DNA of 64,000 nt from Streptacidiphilus rugosus AM-16 (lineage in GTDB: Bacteria; Actinomycetota; Actinomycetes; Streptomycetales; Streptomycetaceae), in NCBI RefSeq assembly GCF_000744655.1, contig NZ_JQMJ01000004.1, positions 3,596,001 through 3,660,000 on the forward strand, read 5' to 3'. A program made the position numbers and the translations under genes. Below the pieces are notes generated by a model. That model saw only the letters and a list, made by a program, of their open reading frames with translations, did no database searches and was not told the origin of the DNA. Below, one piece after another: positions 1 through 8,725 of this stretch (position 1 is its first letter; every line of letters begins with the position of its first letter).

Positions 1-177
1 TCCCGCTCACCAGGCCGCTGACCGGCGATTCCGCCGGGCGGACCCACTCCATGGGCAGACGCGGAGCCGCGCCCGAACGGTTCCGAAAGATCACGGAGTC
101 GTGTCACTCTCCAGGCCCTCTCGACAGCAGGGTGTGAGAGGCGTCACTCTGTTGTGCATCCACGCGGGGAGGCTTGG

Positions 178-900
178 ATGGGCAGGAGCCGCAGAACAAT
201 TCCCGAGGAGCTGCTGTTGCTCGCTCTGGACCCGGCCACGGGTACCACGGCGCAGCCGCAGACGCTCGACCTCGGACTGGCCGGAGCACAGCTCGTCGAG
301 CTGGCCATGGCCGGACGAATAGTCCCGGACGGGGACCAGATCACCGTGGTCAATCCACGGCCGACCGGGGACCCGACCCTCGATCACGCGTTGGAGCTGC
401 TGCGCAGACGTGGCAGCGCCGTGCGCGCCGTGCAGTGGATCGGCGGCCCGAGACTGGGCCTACGCCAGACCTACCTGGCGCACCTGGAGCGGTGTGCCAT
501 GGTCAAGGCGGTGCCGGGCCAGGTGTGCGGGGTCTTGCCGACGACCCGGTACCAGGCGTCGGACGACTGCACGAACAGCGCCATCAAGGAACGACTCGAC
601 ACGGCGATCCGGACCGGCGTTCCGCCGGACCCGCGCACCGCCGCGCTCGCCGCCCTAGCCCACGCGGTCGGCCTGGGCAAACATCTCTACCCGGGCAACG
701 AGGGACGCTCGTCCAGGTCGCGCCTGCGTGACCTGATTCGCTACGACCCCCTCAACGGCATGGTCGCGCACGCGGTCATGGACGTGCAGAACGGCCTGCC
801 GGCCGCTCAGGTGCGTGCGGCGGGCGTCCGCCCGGCGCCGACACGCCCGACGTCACGACCCGCGGTGGTCTCCGGCATGGTCCGCGCGGCAGTCCGGTAG
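178..900 (+). CDS. GPP34 (GOLPH3/VPS74-like) family protein
   Basis: This 240-aa protein resembles the GPP34 family. It opens with the family-like segment PEELLLLALDPATG, followed by a helical all-alpha pattern and a hydrophobic stretch near residue 160 (AALAALAHAVGLGK). In eukaryotes the family binds phosphatidylinositol 4-phosphate at the Golgi. Actinomycetes carry several paralogues whose role is unknown. The ATG at 178 is chosen because GGGGAGG at 166-172 sits 5 nt before it; an in-frame ATG at 154 lacks such a site. The protein stands alone, with a 256-nt gap before the next gene. Family assignment is from sequence pattern; no function in this host is inferred. Confidence 0.8.
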   Translation: MGRSRRTIPEELLLLALDPATGTTAQPQTLDLGLAGAQLVELAMAGRIVPDGDQITVVNPRPTGDPTLDHALELLRRRGSAVRAVQWIGGPRLGLRQTYLAHLERCAMVKAVPGQVCGVLPTTRYQASDDCTNSAIKERLDTAIRTGVPPDPRTAALAALAHAVGLGKHLYPGNEGRSSRSRLRDLIRYDPLNGMVAHAVMDVQNGLPAAQVRAAGVRPAPTRPTSRPAVVSGMVRAAVR

Positions 901-1156
901 GAGCACCGGCAGCCGAAGCGCGCGAGCAGGTCGAGAGTGCACCGATGGAGCACCGACAGGCGGGACGTAGCACCACCCTGGTCGGGAGCGGCGGCGAACC
1001 ACCCTTCGCCGTCGCTCTCTCCATGTGTGGGCGCAGAATCGTTCCTTCTCGGACCTGATTCGTCAAGATCCGGGGTGATTGAGCCACATGAGGGCGTGTC
1101 GGGTGGCATTCTGCTGACACAGGGGCGTGCCACACCACCGATGCCCAGGAGAGACC

Positions 1157-2017
1157 GTGTCGACCGCCAGTGTCAATCCCACCGTCCGCCGCCGTCGTCT
1201 CGGTGCCGAGCTCCGACGACTGCGCGAGCAGAAAGGCCTGACCGCGGAGGAGGTCGCGCAGCAGCTGCTCGTCTCGCAGTCGAAGATCAGCCGACTGGAG
1301 AACGGCCGACGCAGCATCAGTCAGCGCGACGTCCGTGACCTGTGCGAGGTCTACGGCGTCAACGACTCGGCGATGATCGACGGCCTGATGACGATGGCCC
1401 GCGAGTCCCGGCAGCGAGGCTGGTGGCACGCGTTCGGCGACGTCCCCTACAGCGTGTACATCGGCCTCGAGGCCGAGGCGGTGGGCATTCGTACCTACGA
1501 ATCCCTCTTCATCCCCGGCCTGCTGCAGACCCGCGACTACGCGCACGCCGTCGTCACCGGCATCCAGCCGGAGGCCCAGCCGGCGCAGATCGACAAACGC
1601 ACGGACGTCCGGATGGTCCGTCAGGATCTGCTGCGCAACGGCGAGGAGCCGCTCCGGCTCTGGGCCGTCATCGACGAGGCGGCCCTGCACCGCGTCGTCG
1701 GCAGCCCGGAGACGATGCGCGGGCAGCTGGAGTCGCTCATCGAGACCAGTCTCCTGCCGCATGTGACCGTCCAGGTCCTGCCGTTCAGCGTGGGCGCGCA
1801 TCCCGGCATGACGTCCAACTTCTCCATCCTCGAATACCGCGACGCCTCCGACGCGACCGTCGTCTACCTGGAGGGCGTCACGAGCGACCTGTACCTGGAG
1901 AAGGAGACGGACGTGCGCGCCTACGCCACGCTCTACGAGCATCTGCAGGCGCAGGCGCTCGGCCCGGAGCAGACCCGCGAACTGGTCGACAGGGTGGCGA
2001 AACGGCACACACATTGA
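1157..2017 (+). CDS. XRE-family regulator with DUF5753 (Scr1-like) domain
   Basis: This 286-aa DNA-binding regulator has an N-terminal XRE helix-turn-helix at about residues 15-70, including GLTAEEVAQQLLVSQSKISR. A DUF5753-like domain follows at about 90-275, with the typical IPGLLQTRDYA motif. GTG at 1157 is preferred because AGGAG at 1147-1151 lies 5 nt upstream. An ATG at 1127 would add ten residues that do not look like the family. The next gene, 190 nt downstream, is a DUF397 protein, which is the usual partner of this family in Streptomyces (WhiJ-like and Scr1/Scr2-like loci). Such pairs have been linked to development and antibiotic control, and some databases class them as toxin-antitoxin-like. 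The target here is unknown. Confidence 0.9.
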   Translation: MSTASVNPTVRRRRLGAELRRLREQKGLTAEEVAQQLLVSQSKISRLENGRRSISQRDVRDLCEVYGVNDSAMIDGLMTMARESRQRGWWHAFGDVPYSVYIGLEAEAVGIRTYESLFIPGLLQTRDYAHAVVTGIQPEAQPAQIDKRTDVRMVRQDLLRNGEEPLRLWAVIDEAALHRVVGSPETMRGQLESLIETSLLPHVTVQVLPFSVGAHPGMTSNFSILEYRDASDATVVYLEGVTSDLYLEKETDVRAYATLYEHLQAQALGPEQTRELVDRVAKRHTH

Positions 2018-2044
2018 GACGGGCAGAGGCGAACGCGGAGCATA

Positions 2045-2068
2045 CACCACAGGCAGTGGCCTGTGGTG
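2045..2068. repeat. Perfect 10-bp inverted repeat between XRE and DUF397 genes
   Basis: The arms CACCACAGGC and GCCTGTGGTG are separated by 4 nt. The repeat begins 27 nt after the stop of the XRE gene and lies 138 nt before the DUF397 start. It could be a terminator that uncouples the pair or an operator for the XRE protein. It has no T-run, so the operator reading is open. Confidence 0.5.
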
Positions 2069-2206
2069 CCCGGTTCACCGATTGCTATCCAATGGGTGAA
2101 CACGAACGGCCCAAGGTTCCCAGACGCCGGACGGTGTGGGCAGACTGACACCAGCAATCACGATCACCTGATTGTCGGTCCCCTCATTGCGGAACTGGAG
2201 AATGAA

Positions 2207-2422
2207 ATGATCACTGAGGACAACCGCCTCGACGCTCTCGACTGGCGCAAGTCGAGCTACTCCGGGGCCAACGCGTGCGTCGAGGTCGCCAGGCCCGGCG
2301 AGGCCGTCTTCGTGCGCGACTCCAAGGACCTGTCCGGCCCCTCGCTCGGCTTCTCCCGCGAGGCCTGGCAGTCGTTCCTCGCCGAGGTCGGCACCGGTTC
2401 CCTCGACCTCGACCGGGCCTGA
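2207..2422 (+). CDS. DUF397 domain-containing protein
   Basis: This 71-aa protein has the full DUF397 signature: an N-terminal WRKSSYSG, then ACVEVA, and VRDSKD in the middle. The short length is normal for the family. ATG at 2207 is chosen because GGAG at 2197-2200 is 6 nt upstream and the family motif starts soon after. DUF397 proteins pair with XRE/DUF5753 regulators such as the preceding gene, and the working model in the literature is a regulator and small partner that interact. No enzymatic motif is visible. Confidence 0.9.
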   Translation: MITEDNRLDALDWRKSSYSGANACVEVARPGEAVFVRDSKDLSGPSLGFSREAWQSFLAEVGTGSLDLDRA

Positions 2423-2511
2423 CCCTCGCCCTGCCGCAGCGGCGGGGCGGCGGGACCGGGCGCACCCGGTCCCGCCAACGCCATCCCCACCGCCGTTCAG
2501 CACAGCGCCGT

Positions 2512-3348
2512 TCAGCGCAGCTCGTCCACGTAGACGTCGGTCCCCGGCAGCGTCGGGACGAACGGCGCCACCAGTTCCACCCGCGCCCCGGGCACCGCGG
2601 CGGCCACCTCCCCGTCCAGGCCGGTGAAGGCGTCCCAGCAGCTGCGCGGGTCCTGCTGCAGGAACCAGATCAGCGTGAGCCGGGTGTCGGTCCCGTCCAC
2701 GGGCTTCACGTAGGACATCCGGTCGACCGGCAGCGGCAGCGGCTCGAAGAGCGTGCACATCGCCGCCGGAGCACCGCTGCGCAGCCGGGACGGCAGATGC
2801 CGGTCCATCAGCCAGTCGGCCAACTGCCGCCGCTGCTCCGCGTTCTCGGTGTCGATCACCTCGAGCACCAGCCCCTGGTAGGGGTGGTCCAGCGCGTGGA
2901 TGTCCCGCGGTCCCGCGGCACCGTCGCGGTAGTAGGTGCTGACGTGCTGCTGGAAGGCCGTGAAGACATGGGTGCGGTCGCGGTAGACCCGGCCGTCGCG
3001 GTTGAGCCGCTTGTTGATCTGCACGGTCCAGCGCATGTGCGCGTCGTGCCGGCCCTCGGTGACCCAGTAGACCGACAGGTAGCAACCCGCGGTCACCGGC
3101 TCCGCCACGGCCGACTTCTCCGGGTACCGGAGCAGCTGGAGTTCGCGGGTGGCGACGAAGCGCCGGCCCGCGAACATCCACGGCATGGCCATGGCCCCGG
3201 CGTAGAAGTGGTCGTCCTCGTACCAACGGTTGTAGGCGTACTCGTGGCCCGGCAGGGGCTCGACCATGGTGATCAGCGAGCTGCCGATGGCGACGCCGTA
3301 CGGCCCGCTCGCGGCCAGCTGGGTGTACTGCTCCAGATCGTCCGTCAT
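2512..3348 (-). CDS. Conserved protein, EthD/dimeric alpha-beta barrel-like
   Basis: I do not recognise this 278-aa protein precisely. Residues around 38-48 read EYAYNRWYEDD followed by H, which resembles the N-x-W-Y-x-x-x-H signature of EthD-like dimeric alpha/beta barrels. A further segment near 205-240 (ending RLTLIWFLQQ) could be a second such unit. No signal peptide or membrane segment is seen. It is transcribed leftward and convergent with the DUF397 gene. Proteins of this type often sit beside SDRs and hydrolases in actinobacterial catabolic loci, and an SDR lies about 1 kb away, but on the opposite strand. Function is unassigned; a small-molecule-modifying or binding role is an inference. 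Confidence 0.6.
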   Translation of the reverse strand: MTDDLEQYTQLAASGPYGVAIGSSLITMVEPLPGHEYAYNRWYEDDHFYAGAMAMPWMFAGRRFVATRELQLLRYPEKSAVAEPVTAGCYLSVYWVTEGRHDAHMRWTVQINKRLNRDGRVYRDRTHVFTAFQQHVSTYYRDGAAGPRDIHALDHPYQGLVLEVIDTENAEQRRQLADWLMDRHLPSRLRSGAPAAMCTLFEPLPLPVDRMSYVKPVDGTDTRLTLIWFLQQDPRSCWDAFTGLDGEVAAAVPGARVELVAPFVPTLPGTDVYVDELR

Positions 3349-3530
3349 GGAGCTGACGGTAAGTCAGATTCTGACAACTTCCCATAGGTCACGCAACGGT
3401 CGGCACACGCAGGGCCTGCGAGAAGTCGGTCGGCCCTGGATGATGCTCCAGCGGACCGCTCCGGCGACCGCCCGCTCCCTGTGTGATCCTGTGCTGGGGC
3501 GCGTCCGCCTTGTCCGCATAACCTCCGTTC

Positions 3531-4211
3531 ATGCCGAGACGCGCGTCCGCCTCCCCCGCCCCCGTCCCGTTCGACCCGGCAGCCGCCCGCGCCGTGCGCA
3601 GCGCCCTGGGCATGAGCCCGGCGATGGTGGCCCGGGTGCTGGCGGACTCCTACGCACTGCCCGCGCCACCCGCCCTGGTCATCGCCTGGGAGACCGGCGC
3701 GGCCCACCCCGACGAGCGCGAGCTCACCGCGCTGGCCCGGGCGCTCTGGTGCCTGCCCGGCCAGCTGATGGGCGGCCGGGCCGAGTCGCTGCGCGACTAC
3801 CGACTCGCCCTCGACCTGCCCCAGGAGGAGGTCGCCCGCCGCCTGCGGGTCCCCGTGCGCGCCTACGTCCGGATGGAGCTGGAGTGGGACGGCGACCGGC
3901 TGCAGACCATCGACCTGGCGACGATCCTGCAGCTCAGCCCGCGCGCTCTGGTGCAGGCGACCGGACGGGCGGAGCGCCTGGACGAGATCCTGCGCCGCGC
4001 GGTCGACGGACGGTGGCAGTCCCAGGTCGAACCGCTCCGCATCCTGGTGCCGACGCTGGACGAGGACTGGATCTCCTACGCCCTGAAGTCGCTGGCCGGC
4101 GAGAGGGCGACGGCCAGCGCGCTCTGGGGTACCACCGGGCCCGCGGCGGCGGAGACCCGGCAGTCGTCGGAGGAGGAGCTGTCCGACCGCTTCTGGCTGC
4201 TGATCGGCTGA
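3531..4211 (+). CDS. XRE-like regulator with two helix-turn-helix domains
   Basis: This 226-aa protein has two XRE-like segments. The first spans about residues 17-70 (RSALGMSPAMVARVLADSY, then WETGAAHPDERELTALARAL). The second spans about 84-137 (RLALDLPQEEVARRLRVPV). The C-terminal 80 residues show no familiar domain. There is no clear Shine-Dalgarno site before the ATG, and a CATAAC hexamer at 3517-3522 might be a -10 element giving a very short leader. It precedes an SDR gene on the same strand by 153 nt, so it could regulate it. The regulatory target is inference only. Confidence 0.7.
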   Translation: MPRRASASPAPVPFDPAAARAVRSALGMSPAMVARVLADSYALPAPPALVIAWETGAAHPDERELTALARALWCLPGQLMGGRAESLRDYRLALDLPQEEVARRLRVPVRAYVRMELEWDGDRLQTIDLATILQLSPRALVQATGRAERLDEILRRAVDGRWQSQVEPLRILVPTLDEDWISYALKSLAGERATASALWGTTGPAAAETRQSSEEELSDRFWLLIG

Positions 4212-4364
4212 CCCCATCCGACCGAGCCCCGTCCGACCGCGCCCCGTCGGCGCCCTTCCGCCGGCACGCCGTCGCGCGGTCCTCGCTCTGGATTTCCCCG
4301 GGACCCGGGCCTAGTCTGACGCATCGTCAGATGTGAATCGGAGTGATCCCGCCAGGGAGGGCCC

Positions 4365-5150
4365 ATGCTGCTCGAAGGTCGCACCGTCGTGGTCTCCGGG
4401 GTCGGGCCCGGTCTCGGACACCGGGTCGCGGTGGCCGCCGCCCGCGACGGGGCCAACGTGGTCATGGGTGCGCGCACCCAGGAGAACCTGGCCAAGACCG
4501 CCGCCGAGATCGAGGCCGACCACCCCGGCCGCACCGCCTGGAAGCGGACCGACATCGCCGACCCGGAGCGCTGCGACGCCCTCGCCGCCCTCGCCGTCGA
4601 GCGCTTCGGCCGGATCGACGCCGTCATCCACGTGGCCGCCCTGGACAGCCACTTCGGCGGACTCGCCGACGCCGACTTCGAGGACTGGCGCCGGGTCATG
4701 GACGTCAACCTGTTCGGCACGCTGCAGCTGACGCGCTCCTGCCTCCCCGCGCTGCGCGAGCGCGGCGGCTCCGTGGTCATCATCGGCACGCAGTCCTCCG
4801 TGGCCGCGCCGACCCAGGTCCGGCAGGCCGCCTACGCGGCTTCCAAGGGCGCGCTGACCAGTGCGATGTACTCGATGGCCCGCGAGCTGGGCCCGGAGCG
4901 GATCCGGGTCAACACGGTGCTGCCGGGCTGGATGTGGGGACCGCCGGTGGAGAACTACGTGACCTGGACCTCCGCCACCGAGAACATCCCCGAGGAGGAG
5001 GTCAAGAAGCGCCTGACCTCCCGCATGGCGCTGCCGGAGCTCGCCACCGACGGCGACGTGGCGGAGGCCGCGATCTTCCTCGCCTGCGACCGGGCCCGCG
5101 CGATCACCGGTCAGTCACTCCTGGTCAACGCCGGAGAGCTGATGCGCTGA
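4365..5150 (+). CDS. SDR family oxidoreductase
   Basis: This 261-aa protein is a classical short-chain dehydrogenase/reductase with a Rossmann fold. The nucleotide-binding turn SGVGPGLG is at residues 11-18. The catalytic Ser is in TQSS (about 144) and the catalytic Tyr157/Lys161 are in YAASK. The usual NNAG motif is replaced by HVAAL near residue 89. The C-terminal segment ITGQSLLVNAGELM is typical for the family. Substrate and cofactor preference cannot be read from sequence. It lies 53 nt before a PPOX-type flavoprotein and 153 nt after an XRE regulator on the same strand. Confidence 0.9.
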   Translation: MLLEGRTVVVSGVGPGLGHRVAVAAARDGANVVMGARTQENLAKTAAEIEADHPGRTAWKRTDIADPERCDALAALAVERFGRIDAVIHVAALDSHFGGLADADFEDWRRVMDVNLFGTLQLTRSCLPALRERGGSVVIIGTQSSVAAPTQVRQAAYAASKGALTSAMYSMARELGPERIRVNTVLPGWMWGPPVENYVTWTSATENIPEEEVKKRLTSRMALPELATDGDVAEAAIFLACDRARAITGQSLLVNAGELMR

Positions 5151-5203
5151 CCCCGACCACCGGCTCCCGCGGGCCGATTGACGCCTTCTCTATTCTCGTC
5201 AGT

Positions 5204-5866
5204 ATGACGATTCGAACTGAGCCCACCACCCTGTTCGACGCCCTTCATGCCGACGCCGTCCGCACGACCGAGGCGCTGCGCGAGCTCTACCCCGAGCCCG
5301 GCGCCGCGGCCGTGCGGAAACAGATGGACCGGCTGACCGAGCAGACCCGCACCCTGATCGGCTGTGCCTCCCTGGTCTTCGTCGGCAGCGTCGACCCGGA
5401 CGGGCACGCCGACGTCACGCCGCGCGGCGGGCCGGCCGGATTCGTCTCCGTGCTCGACGACCGGACCCTGGTCATCCCCGACGCCACCGGCAACAAGCGG
5501 CTGGACACCCTGCAGAACGTGATCAGCACCGGCCGGGTCGGGCTGCTCTTCGTCGTCCCCGGCCGCCCCACGACGCTGCGGGTCAACGGCCGCGCCTGCG
5601 TCTCGGCACGCCCCGAACTGCTCTCGCAGCTCACCGCGGTGGGGAAGCCGCCGGTCAGCGCGCTGGTGGTGGCGATCGAGGAGGTCTACCCGCACTGCCC
5701 CAAGTCGCTGCTGCGCGGCAACGCGTGGAAGCCGGAGAACTGGCTGCCCGCCGACGCGCAGCCCAGCTCGGCCGAGGTCACCCTGGCCCAGCTGAACCTG
5801 CCCGGCCTCACCCTGGAGCAGATCCAGCAGGACGAGCGGGAGGCCCTGCTCTACCGCTACGAGTGA
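5204..5866 (+). CDS. PPOX-type FMN-dependent flavoprotein (MSMEG_1061-like)
   Basis: This 220-aa protein has the split-barrel fold pattern of pyridoxamine 5'-phosphate oxidase-like proteins: SLVFVGSVDPDGHADVTPRG, then LVIPDATGNKRLDTLQNV and VGLLFVVPGRPTTLRVNG. The conserved CPKSLLRG near residue 170 matches the MSMEG_1061-like subgroup. These proteins bind FMN or related flavins; the reaction is not defined for this subgroup. ATG at 5204 opens the conserved region. The gene converges with fbiC with only 12 nt between the stops. Because fbiC makes the F420 chromophore, a deazaflavin-related role is possible but not shown. Confidence 0.8.
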   Translation: MTIRTEPTTLFDALHADAVRTTEALRELYPEPGAAAVRKQMDRLTEQTRTLIGCASLVFVGSVDPDGHADVTPRGGPAGFVSVLDDRTLVIPDATGNKRLDTLQNVISTGRVGLLFVVPGRPTTLRVNGRACVSARPELLSQLTAVGKPPVSALVVAIEEVYPHCPKSLLRGNAWKPENWLPADAQPSSAEVTLAQLNLPGLTLEQIQQDEREALLYRYE

Positions 5867-5878
5867 GGCCCGCGAGGC

Positions 5879-8506
5879 TCAGTCCAGCACGGGCAGCAGC
5901 TCCGGCAGGTGGCCGTCCGAGGCCAGCGCCGCCGCCCTGCGCTCGGCGGTCACCTCCCCGTAGACCGTCGTGCGCTGGGCGGCCGGGCGGCCGGCCGCCG
6001 CGGCGACGGCCTCCAGGTCGCGGATCGACTTGTAGCTGCCGTACGAGGAGCCGGCCATCCGCGAGATGGTCTCCTCCATCAGCGTGCCGCCCAGGTCGTT
6101 GGCGCCGCAGCGGAGCATCTCCGCCGCGCCCTCGCTGCCGAGCTTGACCCAGCTGGTCTGGATGTTCGGGATCCGACCGTGCAGCAGCAGCCTGGCCATC
6201 GCGGTGACCGCCCGGTTGTCCCGCACGGTCGGACCGGGCCGGGAGATGCCCGCCAGGTAGACCGGGGCGTTGGTGTGGATGAAAGGCAGCGTCACGAACT
6301 CGGTGAAGCCCTCCCTGCCCGCCTCCAGCGCGCGGTCCTGCATGTCCGCCAGCAGCCGCAGGTGGCCGAGCCAGTGGCGGGGCTGGTCGACGTGCCCGTA
6401 CATCATGGTGGCCGAGGAGCGGATGCCGAGCTCGTGCGCGGTGGAGACCACCTCGACCCACGTCGCGGCGGGCAGTTTGCCCTTGGTCAGCACCCAGCGG
6501 ACCTCGTCGTCCAGGATCTCGGCGGCGGTGCCGGGGATGGTGTCCAGGCCCGCCTCCTGCGCCTGCCGCAGCCACTCCCTGACGGACAGCCCGGTCCTGG
6601 TGGCCCCGTTGACGACCTCCATCGGCGAGAAGGCGTGCACGTGCATCCCCGGCACGCGCTGCTTCACCGCCCGCGCGATGTCGAAGTACGCGGTGCCGGG
6701 CAGGTCCGGGTGGATGCCGCCCTGCATGCAGACCTCGGTCGCGCCGACGGCCCAGGCCTGCTCGGCCCGGTCGGCGACCTGCTCCAGCGAGAGCGTGTAG
6801 GCGTCAGCGTCGGTCCTGCGCTGGGCGAAGGCGCAGAAGCGGCAGCCGGTGTAGCAGACGTTGGTGAAGTTGATGTTCCTGGTCACGCAGTAGGTGACGG
6901 TGTCCCCGACCACATCGCGGCGCACCGCGTCGGCGACGGAGCAGAGCGCGTCGAGCGCCGGGCCCTCGGCGTGCAGCAGCGCGAGCGCCTGGTCGTCCGT
7001 CAGCCGGCGCGGGTCATCCGCGGCGACGGCCAGGGCCGAGCGGACCTCGGCGTCCAGGCGGGCCGGGGTGGCCGCCGACTCCGACGCGCCGGCGGCGACC
7101 TGCTCGCGCAGGGCGTCCCAGTCGCCGTAGACGTCGTCGAAGTCCGAGCGCCGGTCGCCGCTGCGCCCCTCGGTGTCGATGCCGACGTGCAGGTCGGTCC
7201 GGCCGCTCGCGACGAACGCGTCCTCCGGCTCCTGCCAGGGCAGGCCGACCGGCATCGCGTCCGTGCGGGCCAGGCCGGTCTCCGGGTCGGCGAGCGCCCG
7301 GACGTGCGGCAGCACCCGCGGGTCGAGCCACGGCTCGTCGTGCCGCCCCTGGAGCGCGGGGCGGACGTACTCCGGATACACCGTCAGCCGCTCGCGCAGG
7401 GTGAAGCCGGACGCGGCGGTGCGCGCCGCCAGCGCCTCGATCTGCGGCCAGGGCCGCTCAGGGTTGACGTGGTCGGGGGTCAGCGGCGAGACGCCGCCCC
7501 AGTCGTCGATGCCGGCGTCGATGATGAGCGCGTACTCCTCGTCGACCAGGTTCGGCGGCGCCTGGATGCGGGCGGCGGGGCCGAGCACCACGCGCGCCAC
7601 GGCGATCGTCGCGGCCAGCTCCTCCAGCTCGGCGTCCGGCATCGCGCGCATCGCGGTGTCCGGCTTGGCGCGGAAGTTCTGCACGATGACTTCCTGCAGC
7701 CCGTGGTACTGCCGGGCCACCCGGCGCAGCGCGAAGAGCGACTCGGCACGCTCCTCGTGGGTCTCGCCGATGCCGATCAGGATGCCGCTGGTGAAGGGCA
7801 CCGCCGAGCGGCCCGCGTCCTCCAGCACCCGGAGCCTGACGGCGGGCTCCTTGTCCGGCGAGCCGTGGTGCGGGCCTGAGGGCTCGGACCAGAGCCGGGT
7901 CGCCGTCGTCTCCAGCATCATCCCCATGGAGGGCGCCACCGGCTTCAGCCGCTGGAAGTCGGTCCAGCCGAGCACACCCGGGTTGAGGTGCGGCAGCAGG
8001 CCGGTCTCCTCGAGCACCCGGATCGACATGGCCCGCACGTAGGCGAGCGTGTCGTCGTAGCCGTGCGCGTCCAGCCACTCGCGGGCCTCGGGCCAGCGGT
8101 CCTCGGGCCGGTCGCCGAGGGTGAACAGCGCCTCCTTGCAGCCCAGCGCCGCGCCCTGACGGGCGATGTCCAGGACCTCGTCGGGCGAGAGGTAGAGGCC
8201 GTGGCCCTCGCGGCGCAGCTTGCCGGGGACGGTGACGAAGGTGCAGTAGTGGCACCGGTCCCGACAGAGCCGGGTCAGCGGGATGAAGACCTTCTTCGAG
8301 TAGGTGATCACGCCGGGCCGCCCGGCCTCCGCCAGGCCCGCGTCGCGCAGCCGCGCGGCCGTGGCGCACAGTTCCCGCAGGTCCTCCCCGCGGGCGTGCA
8401 GCAGGACGGCGGCCTCCGCCGTGTCCAGCGCGACTCCTTGCCTGGCCCGGTGCAGCGCGCGGCGCATGGCGGTGGTGGTCGGGTGATCCTTCATGAGGTG
8501 AACCAT
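5879..8506 (-). CDS. fbiC: FbiC, 7,8-didemethyl-8-hydroxy-5-deazariboflavin (Fo) synthase
   Basis: This is a two-domain radical SAM enzyme of about 875 aa that makes Fo, the chromophore of coenzyme F420, from 5-amino-6-ribitylaminouracil and tyrosine. The CofG-like N-terminal half has the iron-sulfur motif CRDRCHYC at about residues 81-88. The CofH-like C-terminal half has CYTGCRFC at about 551-558. Fusion of CofG and CofH is normal in actinomycetes. Two starts are plausible: ATG at 8506, with a weak GAGG 10 nt upstream, and ATG at 8494, with no site. Other F420 genes (fbiA, fbiB, fbiD) are not in the window. A perfect 11-bp dyad lies in the divergent promoter region. Confidence 0.97.
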   Translation of the reverse strand: MVHLMKDHPTTTAMRRALHRARQGVALDTAEAAVLLHARGEDLRELCATAARLRDAGLAEAGRPGVITYSKKVFIPLTRLCRDRCHYCTFVTVPGKLRREGHGLYLSPDEVLDIARQGAALGCKEALFTLGDRPEDRWPEAREWLDAHGYDDTLAYVRAMSIRVLEETGLLPHLNPGVLGWTDFQRLKPVAPSMGMMLETTATRLWSEPSGPHHGSPDKEPAVRLRVLEDAGRSAVPFTSGILIGIGETHEERAESLFALRRVARQYHGLQEVIVQNFRAKPDTAMRAMPDAELEELAATIAVARVVLGPAARIQAPPNLVDEEYALIIDAGIDDWGGVSPLTPDHVNPERPWPQIEALAARTAASGFTLRERLTVYPEYVRPALQGRHDEPWLDPRVLPHVRALADPETGLARTDAMPVGLPWQEPEDAFVASGRTDLHVGIDTEGRSGDRRSDFDDVYGDWDALREQVAAGASESAATPARLDAEVRSALAVAADDPRRLTDDQALALLHAEGPALDALCSVADAVRRDVVGDTVTYCVTRNINFTNVCYTGCRFCAFAQRRTDADAYTLSLEQVADRAEQAWAVGATEVCMQGGIHPDLPGTAYFDIARAVKQRVPGMHVHAFSPMEVVNGATRTGLSVREWLRQAQEAGLDTIPGTAAEILDDEVRWVLTKGKLPAATWVEVVSTAHELGIRSSATMMYGHVDQPRHWLGHLRLLADMQDRALEAGREGFTEFVTLPFIHTNAPVYLAGISRPGPTVRDNRAVTAMARLLLHGRIPNIQTSWVKLGSEGAAEMLRCGANDLGGTLMEETISRMAGSSYGSYKSIRDLEAVAAAAGRPAAQRTTVYGEVTAERRAAALASDGHLPELLPVLD

Positions 8507-8555
8507 ACGCGCAGCGCCTCGAAGTGAAACGTGTTGCTGCCGCGCACCCCTGAGC

Positions 8556-8580
8556 GAACCCTGAGATCGTCTCAGGGTTC
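8556..8580. promoter_or_regulatory. 25-bp perfect dyad between fbiC and a divergent gene
   Basis: GAACCCTGAGA and TCTCAGGGTTC flank a 3-nt centre (TCG). A further CCCTGAG copy lies just left at 8548-8554. The site is 50 nt upstream of fbiC and 146 nt upstream of the LolA-like gene, which diverge. A terminator is unlikely there, so an operator or a leader hairpin is the better reading. Confidence 0.55.
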
Positions 8581-8725
8581 CGTAGTACGAGGGGTGGAAT
8601 CCCTTTTGCGCCCACGGGCCGATGCCGGTGGACGGGTCGGAGGCGTTCAATGGTCATCGTGGGGAGCCCCGCAGGAAGGCGGGGCGGCAGGATGGCAGTG
8701 CAGCAGAATGACGGAGGGACGAGCA

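Noticed and set aside
8672..8691. 7-bp hairpin GCCCCGC/GCGGGGC before the LolA-like gene
   Set aside because: Short GC hairpins of this size are expected by chance at this base composition.
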